Source: JAJCYK01 sp965212195
Lineage (GTDB): Bacteria; Bacteroidota; Bacteroidia; Cytophagales; Cyclobacteriaceae
NCBI GenBank assembly: GCA_965212195.1
Contig: CBDBUW010000017.1
Location: 62,001 to 126,000, forward strand
Length of the DNA stretch: 64,000 bases
Reading direction: 5' to 3'
Position numbers and translations under genes: made by a program. Below the pieces are notes generated by a model. The model was not told where the DNA came from. It searched no databases and worked only from the letters and a program-made list of their open reading frames with translations. Numbering within the stretch: position 1 is the stretch's first letter; every line of letters begins with the position of its first letter. Below, one piece after another: positions 25,959-34,341 of this stretch.

Positions 25959-26154
25959 TTTTGTATTGTTTAGATCGAATACTGAAAAATTACTATTTAT
26001 GTTCTATAGAAATCATCCATTTAAGGATTCTCCTTACTTTCTAGTGATTGAAAGTAAGTGCTAATTTTCCGATATTATTTTGTAGCTAACGAGCTGATTT
26101 GGATTAAAAATTGCATAGAACAGGTTGCAACGCTTATTTGAAAAAATCTATGAT

Positions 26155-26319
26155 CTAATAAAGAAATAGGAACAGTACTATATACGTCAACCAAAAGAAT
26201 AATAAATTATTATTGTCTGTATTGGAGATATGGCCAAACCCAATATAAAGCATTATCCCAATTAAAAGCAGTAGGTCCCAAGGATGCCATTTACTATTAT
26301 TATTTGAACCATTCGACAT
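26155..26319 (-). CDS. small two-helix membrane protein, 54 aa
   Basis: A short frame from ATG 26319 to TAG 26157-26155. After a polar head rich in Ser and Asn (MSNGSNNNSKWHPWD), it carries two hydrophobic stretches, LLLLIGIMLYIGFG and LLFFWLTYIVLFLFLY, separated by HISNTDNNN. The strong hydrophobic pattern and the clean start make it plausible as a real gene rather than chance. No family is recognised. It lies alone between the excisionase-like gene and the membrane pair at 26576. Confidence 0.4.
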   Translation of the reverse strand: MSNGSNNNSKWHPWDLLLLIGIMLYIGFGHISNTDNNNLLFFWLTYIVLFLFLY

Positions 26320-26485
26320 TTTTAACATACATTAATTGGATCCTTATAAATAGGGTCATATATCGTATAAGTCAATACGTTATTTCTGGCTATATAAATT
26401 GACTTATCAGAGTAAACTAAACTAGCTAGATTCTCTTTAATGGTTGTCATAGTGGTAATACAAAGTCGATTAATTAGGCTTAGTA

Positions 26486-26502
26486 GCCATTTTTAGGGAT
26501 TG
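26486..26502 (+). promoter_or_regulatory. half-site identical to the TcA palindrome arm
   Basis: GCCATTTTTAGGGATTG is identical over 17 bases to the right arm of the palindrome at 51975-51991, and is followed by the same A (the longer flanks differ). It lies 73 bp upstream of the membrane protein gene at 26576. An identical 17-mer is unlikely by chance in 64 kb, though moderately less so in A+T-rich DNA. It points to a shared regulator or a shared mobile sequence. Confidence 0.5.
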
Positions 26503-26575
26503 ACATTTTGAATTGACTGTTTTAACTCGCTAATATGGATTATTTTCTCCTTAACCATCCGATAATTCATTAGTA

Positions 26576-27073
26576 ATGGAAGATAGGAATATTGGTTTGC
26601 TATTATTTCTATTGGAAATCATAATATCTGTAATGTTGCTATTTGCAACAAGAGATTCACTTAAAAAATACAGGGAATTACTAAAGACAAGATCCAAAAG
26701 TGGTTTGGAGGATACTGTTCAACTTGAAAAAGAAATCCTGAGCAAAAGAAAATTGACTAAAACTCTATCCATTTTTATACTTGTTCCTTTCGCCTTAGCC
26801 GTTAGCATAGTGGTCCCAATTAATACTGACGAATTAATAAAAATTGTTCCACTCACTTTGATTTTATCAGCGATATACGGCCTAATGAAATTAGTCTTTA
26901 ATATTTCAATTAAAGAAATACCTCAACGGACAGTAAATCCTAAGATCATTGCTTCATTAGCATGCGCAGGATTTATGGGATTTATCATCATATTTTCGAT
27001 ATATTCTATCCTAAGAGAAAGGACTTTGCAAGATGAGTTAATTAATAGCTTAGTAAAATTAATTGAAGGTTGA
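26576..27073 (+). CDS. four-helix membrane protein, function unknown
   Basis: 165 residues with four hydrophobic segments near 8-26, 60-80, 86-107 and 124-146. A charged Lys/Glu-rich loop lies between the first two (KKYRELLKTRSKSGLED). No family was recognised. It starts at a clear ATG and is followed after one base by the next membrane protein gene, so the two form a tight pair and probably a complex. Upstream lies a 17-bp motif shared with the TcA promoter palindrome. The two genes sit between the ParB/excisionase pair and the conjugation genes on the opposite strand and look like a separate insertion. Confidence 0.7.
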   Translation: MEDRNIGLLLFLLEIIISVMLLFATRDSLKKYRELLKTRSKSGLEDTVQLEKEILSKRKLTKTLSIFILVPFALAVSIVVPINTDELIKIVPLTLILSAIYGLMKLVFNISIKEIPQRTVNPKIIASLACAGFMGFIIIFSIYSILRERTLQDELINSLVKLIEG

Positions 27074-27074
27074 T

Positions 27075-27707
27075 ATGAATTCGAATATGGACTTTTTAGA
27101 ATATATAGCTTTGGGGCTGCTATCAGCCATATTGTTTAGCATATCTGCTTTGGAATATTTCATCCTTGGGAATAACGGTAAAACTATAGATGATATTAAT
27201 AGGCAGGATTATCGAAAAGCGACTACCTGGGCTTTCATTGGTATTATTGTGTCTATCGCTTTGGCCACACTTGCCTCTTTTGATTTAGTTAGATTTGAGC
27301 ATATTTATCTTATACCAATTATTACATGTTTAGGATTTTGGTTTCATTTTCACAATAAAGCTTCTAAGGTGATAGATCTAAATTCAATTAGAAGCCAATA
27401 TGATTCAAGCTTATCTGAAGAAATTCTTAACTACCTAAAACTCCATCAGGAGTTCGTTGATTTGAGTAGAATTTATTCAGGATGTAAGCATAAGGTAGAT
27501 ATTGTTATTGATGGTAAGATTCTCAATAATAATATGAAATTACCAAAATCAATTGCTAAAGCAATAGAAGTACTCAAGGACCTATCATATAATCAAGAAA
27601 AGGTGAAAGAAGTTCTTTCAATGCTCGTAGAAGAAGGTAAGGTAATAGAAAAAGATGGTTCATACAGGATTAACCAGCCTCAGAAGAAAAAAACAGTATG
27701 TTTATAG
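27075..27707 (+). CDS. membrane protein with cytoplasmic winged-helix-like tail
   Basis: 210 residues from ATG 27075, one base after the preceding stop; a TTG at 27063 is an unlikely start. Three hydrophobic segments lie in the first 100 residues (YIALGLLSAILFSISALEYF; WAFIGIIVSIALATLASF; IYLIPIITCLGFWFHF). The C-terminal 110 residues are soluble. They end in a helix-helix-strand pattern (EKVKEVLSMLVEEGKVIEKDGSYRI) like the recognition part and wing of a winged helix. No named family. It is co-transcribed with the four-helix protein upstream. Confidence 0.68.
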   Translation: MNSNMDFLEYIALGLLSAILFSISALEYFILGNNGKTIDDINRQDYRKATTWAFIGIIVSIALATLASFDLVRFEHIYLIPIITCLGFWFHFHNKASKVIDLNSIRSQYDSSLSEEILNYLKLHQEFVDLSRIYSGCKHKVDIVIDGKILNNNMKLPKSIAKAIEVLKDLSYNQEKVKEVLSMLVEEGKVIEKDGSYRINQPQKKKTVCL

Positions 27708-27744
27708 AGATATATGCATCTGTTTACGTGAAGTTTTTAAGAGG

Positions 27745-27779
27745 TAATCACATTGATCAACGTTTAGCACTCGTGATTA
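27745..27779. repeat. inverted repeat between convergent genes
   Basis: TAATCAC and GTGATTA form a perfect 7-bp stem around a 21-nt loop in the gap between the convergent genes ending at 27707 and 27809. A bidirectional transcription stop is possible, but no T-runs flank it. Confidence 0.25.
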
Positions 27780-27808
27780 TATTAACTGTTCTTAATGGTG
27801 AATACTGA

Positions 27809-29260
27809 TCATAAAGGAAAATTTTCAGGTGTATTCAAATTTAACATCTCCGACCATAACCCATCATCATCCTTCAACTCCACCCTAATAAAAGCATTAG
27901 GCTGGTGCTTTACACCCGAATAAGTCTTTGCTCCAGGCCCATTAATTGATTTGGTATAATTAGCCTCCCCATTCTCAATGGATACTACCGGATCACTCGG
28001 ATCATAATCACCCGAATACTCTATGCCATCAATAGTAATTCTATATTCCGTTATATATCCCCCCAAATCACTATCCTGATCCACACTTCCACTCAGGTCA
28101 ACCACCAAATTCAATGGAGCTGTACAATCCTCCAACCCACCGAACCCTTGAGGTACACATGTTTCTTCACCTAATATGAATTCTGCGGTAGCTTGAAGCA
28201 GAGGTTTTTGTAGAACTTGTGAACTTACCGCCACCATGGTGGACTCGCTATTACCTTTTTGATCCGAAACTGTGACCGTGATATTGTGAGTGCCGGGAAC
28301 TATTGGTTCATATGTGAAAGTGTTTTCATCTCGATTAATGGTAATTGGCGTATTTGAGGCTAAAGTCTTACCGCGGGAATCCAATAATTGTGCATCAGAG
28401 ACGAAGTTCGTGTTGTATTCCATGGTAAAATTTAGAGTTTCAAATAACGGATGCTCGGATGAAATACTAATTGAAAGTTGAGAGGATTTACTTTGTCGGA
28501 TGGTGGACGGATCAACTGTGGCATTCACAGTAAAAGGAATTTTGTCGATCACAAAAATGGATATGTTCTTGGTTAGCTCATCCCCATTCTGGTCTTTGAT
28601 CTTGAGCTTGATCTGGTTATTGTTTGCACCACTGGCATGGTACGTCCATTTTGTGGTCCCGGTGGTAATGGGATAATCCGGACCGATGATAACACCTTGA
28701 GAGTTCCTAACTTCTCCGCTACCCTCTGTTACCTGGTAGTTTAGTACGTACTCCATTTCAGGATCATCCGAACTCAACTCGATAAGAAATTCGGTATCGG
28801 TTTGAATGAAGGTTTCAGTTTCGGTAAAGTTAGCATTGAAAGAAAAATCCACTGGTATGAATTCTCCTACGGTGACTTCTATGGTTACGGATTCCTGGGC
28901 GCCGGTATTGTCGGAAAGTGTGAGTACAATGCTTTGGGCTCCTAAGGAAGTGGGCTTATACGTCCAACTGTCATCCAGATTGATAATCCCTCCGCTAGTA
29001 AAAAGAAAACCATTTTGGAATAAAGTGCCAGTCCCTTTGTTGACTTCCAGGTCTAATGAAAAACTCAAATTGTCCAAGACTCCATCTTTCAATCGGATGT
29101 CAACTGATAGTTCATAGGTCTGATCTTTGATAAGAAAATCATCGCTTAGGGTAGCTGAAAACAAAAACTGGGTGTTGGGGATGAAATCGATTTCTCGTTC
29201 ATTGCAATTAGTAGTAAAAAGAGAAGTCACTATTATAATAAATAGAGTAAATCTTTTCAT
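27809..29260 (-). CDS. lipoprotein with tandem Ig-like TraQ (DUF3872)-like domains
   Basis: 483 residues beginning with a lipoprotein signal (MKRFTLFIIIVTSLFTTNC, Cys19 as the lipid attachment site). The rest is made of consecutive beta-sandwich units of about 100-110 residues with a repeated theme: a strand starting F.ATL or FNANF, a polar turn, and an end resembling WTYKPTSLGAQSIVLTLSDN. Three such units are seen. The unit is like the TraQ/DUF3872 protein of Bacteroides conjugative transposons, which is normally a single domain. A Cys-containing C-terminal part follows (EETCVPQGFGGLEDC). It is the last gene of a minus-strand conjugation group after TraO. The expanded form is unusual; the TraQ relation is judged by pattern and context. 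Confidence 0.65.
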   Translation of the reverse strand: MKRFTLFIIIVTSLFTTNCNEREIDFIPNTQFLFSATLSDDFLIKDQTYELSVDIRLKDGVLDNLSFSLDLEVNKGTGTLFQNGFLFTSGGIINLDDSWTYKPTSLGAQSIVLTLSDNTGAQESVTIEVTVGEFIPVDFSFNANFTETETFIQTDTEFLIELSSDDPEMEYVLNYQVTEGSGEVRNSQGVIIGPDYPITTGTTKWTYHASGANNNQIKLKIKDQNGDELTKNISIFVIDKIPFTVNATVDPSTIRQSKSSQLSISISSEHPLFETLNFTMEYNTNFVSDAQLLDSRGKTLASNTPITINRDENTFTYEPIVPGTHNITVTVSDQKGNSESTMVAVSSQVLQKPLLQATAEFILGEETCVPQGFGGLEDCTAPLNLVVDLSGSVDQDSDLGGYITEYRITIDGIEYSGDYDPSDPVVSIENGEANYTKSINGPGAKTYSGVKHQPNAFIRVELKDDDGLWSEMLNLNTPENFPL

Positions 29261-29273
29261 AGTGGTCGTAGGT

Positions 29274-29783
29274 TTAAAAAATGTATTTTATGCCCGTATT
29301 ACACATCCAGAAATATTCGCCCAAAGCAGATTGAGGATAATATCTTTGGGTTCCGTTAGTTACCAGCACAATCCTGTCATTGATGAAAATTTCAATTTCC
29401 AGGCCACCGAATACTCCTGGTGAAAAACCCGTTTGTTCAAGGGTGCTTTCCAAGGTTTCAGTCTCTTCGTAAGCAATCCCGCCGCCCAGCAGAGCATTCA
29501 GAAATACCTTCGAATGGATCTTTATTAAGTTGTAATTCGTGGCGATTTCCAGCAGATAAGCGGTAAAGTCAACACTAGAAATTGATCCGTTTTCGTATCC
29601 TAGAGTTCCTTTCAGGTAAAGCTTAGAGTTCAGGTATTGGCTATAGCCTACAGAAAGAACGTTACTGTCTTCTGTAATACCAGCTAAAGCTTCTACCCCT
29701 TTTTGCCCCTTGATATGTCTTACCTGGGACAGGGCTTGAATATGTACTGCAGCAATAAGTATGATTAAAAAAATAGTTTTCAT
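29274..29783 (-). CDS. traO: conjugative transposon protein TraO
   Basis: 169 residues with a signal peptide (MKTIFLIILIAAVHIQALSQ) and a beta-barrel-like body of alternating strands. The opening after the signal (VRHIKGQKGVEALAGITED) and the end (YFWMCNTGIKYIF) fit TraO, an outer-membrane-type component of the type IV apparatus of Bacteroides conjugative transposons. It is 13 bp from the TraQ-like gene and 11 bp from the coupling protein gene, in one minus-strand operon. Confidence 0.8.
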   Translation of the reverse strand: MKTIFLIILIAAVHIQALSQVRHIKGQKGVEALAGITEDSNVLSVGYSQYLNSKLYLKGTLGYENGSISSVDFTAYLLEIATNYNLIKIHSKVFLNALLGGGIAYEETETLESTLEQTGFSPGVFGGLEIEIFINDRIVLVTNGTQRYYPQSALGEYFWMCNTGIKYIF

Positions 29784-29794
29784 GTGGTATGAAC

Positions 29795-31651
29795 TTAGTT
29801 TGTAGAACTAACAGGTATGTATTGGTATTTTTCTGATTCGGCCAGAATGGATTGCGCCTCTTTATGGATTCTCAAAAAATTTCCTTTAATGTTTTGAGAA
29901 GCATGCATCTTCGGCAAACTGACATTTGAATCAATGGAGCTTTTCTTGATCCGGGCTCTGAAATGTGGGATTTGTGATTCAACACTCACACCCACAAACT
30001 CTCCTACATTTAAGCCCATCACCTGTTGAGGTTTTAGTAGAAAACGTTCCTGAGGGGAGTAATTGGAGCCTATATTTTCCGAGCCTCCTGAATTTGTATT
30101 CCGGGATTGGCTATTGGAGAGATTGGTAATTATTTTATCCTCTCGACCTATTAGCCGGCTTACGTATTCTGCGGTCTCCAATTGAGCCAAGCGACCGTAA
30201 AGTTGGTAATTAAGATTTCCTATCAGGCTATCGGTTTCTACCTTGCCATAGCCCTTTATCATTTGACTTTTGTCCTGAGCAATAAATACAGTAGACAATT
30301 TGTTAGCTCTGGCGGTGGCGGGAATGGTATCCAGTTTAGGAATATAAACCGTGGGAGCTTCGTCCAGTAGCAATAGGCTAGGATGCTTCTGCGGTTGATT
30401 CATTAGTTTCAAAGCCACGGTAATGATGCAGGCAATAATGGGTGCATAGGTTTCCTTTAAACTGGGATTAGAGCCCAATGCCAACATCTTGGGATTTTCA
30501 GGATCATTCAGATCAAGGTCAAAATCGTTACCGCTAAGCACCCAGAAGGTCTCTGGTGTATTCAATGATGCCAAAGCCAGTTGCAAAGTGCCTATAACTC
30601 CCGCCGATTGATTACTGGCTCCCTTACGCAAGGCAGATTTCATGCTGGCTACCATACCTTTCACCTCTTGGTGTTGGGAGAGTACGTCCAGAAGCGCTTC
30701 ATCATCTTCAGACAGGATCAGCGCCACTGCATGCGGTAGACTGCATAATTGAGGATATTCTTGTGATAAAAACCAAAATACCCCTGTAAGCAACTCTGTG
30801 GAGGATCGGGTCCAGAAGTCGTTCTTTCCGTAAGTATTCGTCCCTAGATTGGATACAATGGCATGGGCATATTCCCGGGCGTAGCTGCTGTGCTTCATAA
30901 AATCCGGCCGAATGGGATTGAGCCGGTGGGTTTCATTCAAGTGATCAAAGTTCACTACGTAGAAGTTCTGCTTTGACGATTTGATTTGTTGCCTATGGTG
31001 GTAATATTGTTCAGTGAGTTTGGGGTATTTAAAATCGTATATGATCCCACAATATCCTTTTTCAGCTGCCTGTTTGATAATGGGGCAGGCTATAGACTCG
31101 GTTTTACCACTTCCATTTGATCCCAAGATCAACATACCTCTAAATGGATTGGTAACATTGATCCAACCTCCATGCACCTCAAAATTAAAGGAGTAAGCAT
31201 TGGCGACTTTTTTTGATTCACAGGAGATCCGGAAGTTGTCTTTGGGTTTTTGCCTATTACCTAAGGAGATCACCATGAATGGCGTGGCAATGAATACTCC
31301 CAAAAACATAAATGGATACCAGGCAATGAGCGGTTCTAAAGTTTCGACTTGTAGCAGGCCCCATGAGGTTCCCACAAAGCAAGCTATTAGTAATACCTTA
31401 ATTCCTATTCCAAAATCCTTACGGTAGGATAGGAATCTGAAACCTCGGGTGGCAATTGACAACAGCAAGTAGAAAACGATAAAAAAAGTACGTACCGGCC
31501 AACCGATCTCTGAAATCAGATCATTTATGCTATCCTGATATCCAACCAAAAGGTTTCTTGCCAATCCTGACTGAATAACATATTCTACACTCATTAGTAG
31601 GATCACCAAAGCTAGTATGCCATAAAAAGGATTGTACCGGTCGTAATTCAC
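29795..31651 (-). CDS. VirD4/TraG-type conjugation coupling ATPase
   Basis: 618 residues from a GTG start at 31651. Four hydrophobic segments lie in residues 1-130. The Walker A motif GSNGSGKT is at 177-184 and the Walker B motif LLLLDEAP near 425, followed by ARANKLSTVFIAQDKSQM. These are hallmarks of the coupling proteins that bring relaxosome DNA to the type IV channel; the Bacteroidetes form is often called MobC or TraG. The gene seems intact although the neighbouring VirB4-type gene is broken. It sits 3 bp from the lipoprotein gene upstream and 11 bp from traO downstream. Confidence 0.9.
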   Translation of the reverse strand: MNYDRYNPFYGILALVILLMSVEYVIQSGLARNLLVGYQDSINDLISEIGWPVRTFFIVFYLLLSIATRGFRFLSYRKDFGIGIKVLLIACFVGTSWGLLQVETLEPLIAWYPFMFLGVFIATPFMVISLGNRQKPKDNFRISCESKKVANAYSFNFEVHGGWINVTNPFRGMLILGSNGSGKTESIACPIIKQAAEKGYCGIIYDFKYPKLTEQYYHHRQQIKSSKQNFYVVNFDHLNETHRLNPIRPDFMKHSSYAREYAHAIVSNLGTNTYGKNDFWTRSSTELLTGVFWFLSQEYPQLCSLPHAVALILSEDDEALLDVLSQHQEVKGMVASMKSALRKGASNQSAGVIGTLQLALASLNTPETFWVLSGNDFDLDLNDPENPKMLALGSNPSLKETYAPIIACIITVALKLMNQPQKHPSLLLLDEAPTVYIPKLDTIPATARANKLSTVFIAQDKSQMIKGYGKVETDSLIGNLNYQLYGRLAQLETAEYVSRLIGREDKIITNLSNSQSRNTNSGGSENIGSNYSPQERFLLKPQQVMGLNVGEFVGVSVESQIPHFRARIKKSSIDSNVSLPKMHASQNIKGNFLRIHKEAQSILAESEKYQYIPVSSTN

Positions 31652-31654
31652 GAT

Positions 31655-32128
31655 TTAGTAATTATTATTATAGGCATCCATCCAACCTACCTCTGTTTTG
31701 GTTAGAATGAAAAAATGGGTCAACTCTTCCTGATCTCCTTGCCTGCTTTCAGTGGCATTAGTGATATGCATCCAACTCTCTTGATCATCTATGGGCCTGG
31801 TTATAAACCGGGTGAATCCTCTGGGGTTATTGCGGTTCGTACCCCAGGTACAGTCCTCCAAGATCTCGATCTTCGCTTGGTATCGTACCCGGAATTTGTC
31901 CCAGTCTGTTTCTACCAGCTTAGGAAGTATTTCAGATTCCATAACTTCAACCTTCAACAACTTGATCTTGGGAGCTTCATTTTGATCGGACCTGTCAAAG
32001 CGCGCTTCCTGCAGGATCTGGGCATTAAGCACTTCAACTGCAAGATTATTGTTGATCTCTTTGTCAGATCCGCAACTGCTAAAAATCAAGGCAGTTATTA
32101 TGAACAATTTTACGTTAGTGATCCCCAT
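31655..32128 (-). CDS. small lipoprotein of the conjugation region
   Basis: 157 residues with a lipoprotein signal (NVKLFIITALIFSSC, Cys19). The mature part is mixed alpha/beta with several Trp residues (CTWGTNRNNPRGFTRF). No family recognised. It is placed between the VirB4 fragment and the coupling protein gene, with a 3-bp gap to the latter, so it is likely a periplasmic or outer-membrane accessory protein of the transfer system. Confidence 0.7.
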   Translation of the reverse strand: MGITNVKLFIITALIFSSCGSDKEINNNLAVEVLNAQILQEARFDRSDQNEAPKIKLLKVEVMESEILPKLVETDWDKFRVRYQAKIEILEDCTWGTNRNNPRGFTRFITRPIDDQESWMHITNATESRQGDQEELTHFFILTKTEVGWMDAYNNNY

Positions 32129-32157
32129 ATTTAGTAGGTCTGTTGAGAATAGGACCC

Positions 32158-32484
32158 CTATTCCCCCCGGACCGGAGTTGTCAGAAACAGTAACAGAACC
32201 TTTCCCAGTCGGGTGACGGCCTCCTTGTCGGTATGATTGAGTATAATGTGGGTATCGGCATTATCAATAATGGCTTGACCTACCGGTGAGCTTACTATTT
32301 CATTTACTCCCTGGGTGATAATACAAATAGAACCGTTGTTCTTGCGGACAGTACGGTACATATTTTCCACGAACTCACCCATGGAATCGGATAGCATGGA
32401 CCAAGCTTCGTCTAAGTATAAATACTTAATATCATACGGGTAAATACGTATTTGATCCATTGTGAGAGCGCTTCTTGCCAACAT
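32158..32484 (-). pseudogene. fragment of VirB4/TraG-type conjugation ATPase
   Basis: 108 residues that read like the C-terminal ATPase core of a VirB4-type protein: Walker B YLYLDEAWSML near 20-30, followed by MYRTVRKNNGSICIITQGV and IIDNADTHIILNHTDKEA. VirB4/TraG proteins are normally 800 residues or more. Here the N-terminal part with Walker A is missing, and after RLGKVL the expected family sequence stops and a short unrelated tail ends the frame. This shows a gene truncated on both sides and implies that the conjugative element is no longer functional. Confidence 0.8.
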
Positions 32485-32641
32485 ACTCTTTGGCGATTAC
32501 TCTCAATTCGCAAAATCAACTACCTCTAGAATTTCCTCATACATTTAAATACTCTATTCAAAGTTCCATTCTCTATATAAGAATATGCCAAAACTTTAGC
32601 CCTAAAGGCTGTTGTGTAAAAATTATCAACCTCCATACTAG

Positions 32642-34087
32642 TTATTTGATTTTAAAAGCACCGTCTAGCCACATATCCAATATCTCCCTTGAACGAACAA
32701 GTGTAAGCCATATCTGTCGGTCCGTAAGTTCATTAAAAGTAGAAAACTCCTCTGGAAACTGGTCAATTTCATATTGACAATAATGTGATGCATGCCCGAA
32801 GGCAAGATCTAAAAGAATACGTTCGCTATAGCGAATATCGTCCTGTGGAACAATGCGATCAAGCCATTCTAACGCAAGTAAGCTATCGTTTTCTGTTATG
32901 ACTGACGCTGCTTTGAAAAGGCCAGGGATTCGGTGGAGAATTGCGCGTTTCTTGAGTCCTAATTTCTTCACGAGAAATTCCAAGCTGCCTACACCAAGTC
33001 CTCCAACAATTTGTATAGCAAAATCAAATAGATTAAATAATAGCTCTGTTCGATCTATATATGATCGACGACGTTGTACTTCATGGTCAAAGCTCTCCAA
33101 AGCTTCTTTAAGCTTTTTGTCCAGATAGCCTAGATCTCGACTTGCTTGTTCTCCACCTACGGTTTCGAAGTTTACCGCATCTACATATTGAATGCGCTCC
33201 AACTTTATCTTTGATATTGAGGTTCGGAGCCTATGAAATTTTTCCCGGGAACTAACAATTGCCTTAGGCACATCTTCCAAGGATTGTGCCTTTGCAAGAG
33301 CGATCAATCCTAATGGGGGTATTCGCCACTTCTGGAAGAATTCTCGCCTGTTCGGAACTGCTAAAGCGGTCTCTCGCAGTTTTGTTTTAACTTCCTTTTC
33401 AAACTCAGGCGCTCTCGTAAAAGACAGGCTATTCTCAACTAGCAAGTTTGTAGTCAAAGGTTGTTCTAATACTGATGTTAGTGTCTCAATACCCCAATGC
33501 TGATTTAGGCGATCCAGACTAACAGAGAATTGAGTATAGTCATCTATAACAGGTTTCAACTTACCAGTTAAAGTTGCACGCGCGACTTCATCCTCAAATG
33601 GAAGTATATTCCGGTGCATTTGAATGGTCATCATTAACAACGGTAACAATCGTAAACGCCCAGAAGCGTTCGGCTCTGACTCTCTTGAAGATGGGTTTGT
33701 TAGTGAGCTCAGCCCTGGGAGTCCCCGCAACTTCATGCTTGATAATAACGTTAGTGCTAAATCGCCTAGTGGGTGGTAGCTGACAAACTTACCATTTTCG
33801 AGATTGATCTCTATTACGTCAGTTGACTCTGGTTTATCAACCTCCCCTTCACTAATCTCAAGGTTTAAAGGATGCACAAAATCCAATTCGTGGAGCCAGC
33901 GTGCATTTTCGTAGATCGCTGGGGTTACCAAGACATCTTCAGATAGAACCGACAAGTGTGCAAATTCCAAAAGATCGTAAACCGAAGCAAGAGTAGGTCT
34001 ATTAGACGAAAAAATCTCGTCGACCTGCTTTGCCGCGGCATCTGAAACAAAACCGATTGGTTTATTTGGAGAAAAATGATAATACAT
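32642..34087 (-). CDS. orphan 481-aa protein, function unknown
   Basis: I do not recognise this protein. It is mostly helical, rich in Leu and Arg, with a start MYYHFSPNKPIGFVSD and one weakly hydrophobic stretch near residues 365-380 (FAIQIVGGLGVGSLEFLV). No signal peptide or known catalytic motif is seen. Codon use and base composition are more G+C-rich than the orphan genes at 14-25 kb. It lies between the truncated VirB4 fragment and the divergent metallo-beta-lactamase-fold gene. Its position at the boundary of the mobile-element remnant suggests that it was acquired as cargo, perhaps for defence or conflict, but nothing shows this directly. Confidence 0.7.
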   Translation of the reverse strand: MYYHFSPNKPIGFVSDAAAKQVDEIFSSNRPTLASVYDLLEFAHLSVLSEDVLVTPAIYENARWLHELDFVHPLNLEISEGEVDKPESTDVIEINLENGKFVSYHPLGDLALTLLSSMKLRGLPGLSSLTNPSSRESEPNASGRLRLLPLLMMTIQMHRNILPFEDEVARATLTGKLKPVIDDYTQFSVSLDRLNQHWGIETLTSVLEQPLTTNLLVENSLSFTRAPEFEKEVKTKLRETALAVPNRREFFQKWRIPPLGLIALAKAQSLEDVPKAIVSSREKFHRLRTSISKIKLERIQYVDAVNFETVGGEQASRDLGYLDKKLKEALESFDHEVQRRRSYIDRTELLFNLFDFAIQIVGGLGVGSLEFLVKKLGLKKRAILHRIPGLFKAASVITENDSLLALEWLDRIVPQDDIRYSERILLDLAFGHASHYCQYEIDQFPEEFSTFNELTDRQIWLTLVRSREILDMWLDGAFKIK

Positions 34088-34341
34088 TACACCTCCTGTT
34101 ACTATTAAAAGCTTAAGTTGTATGAACTATAATAAATCCTCCGGATTCTCTAAATCAAATATCTATTAACAACCACCAGCTTCATTTACTTAATTTAACC
34201 ATATTACACAACACAATCAAATTCACTGGATAATACGGACTACCAATTATGATTAGGTTATTGATGAAAGTAAAATGGTCATTTCTAGTGATTGATTTAA
34301 TGTTGGTTTCAACATATCTTACGAACTATAAATTTATACTT

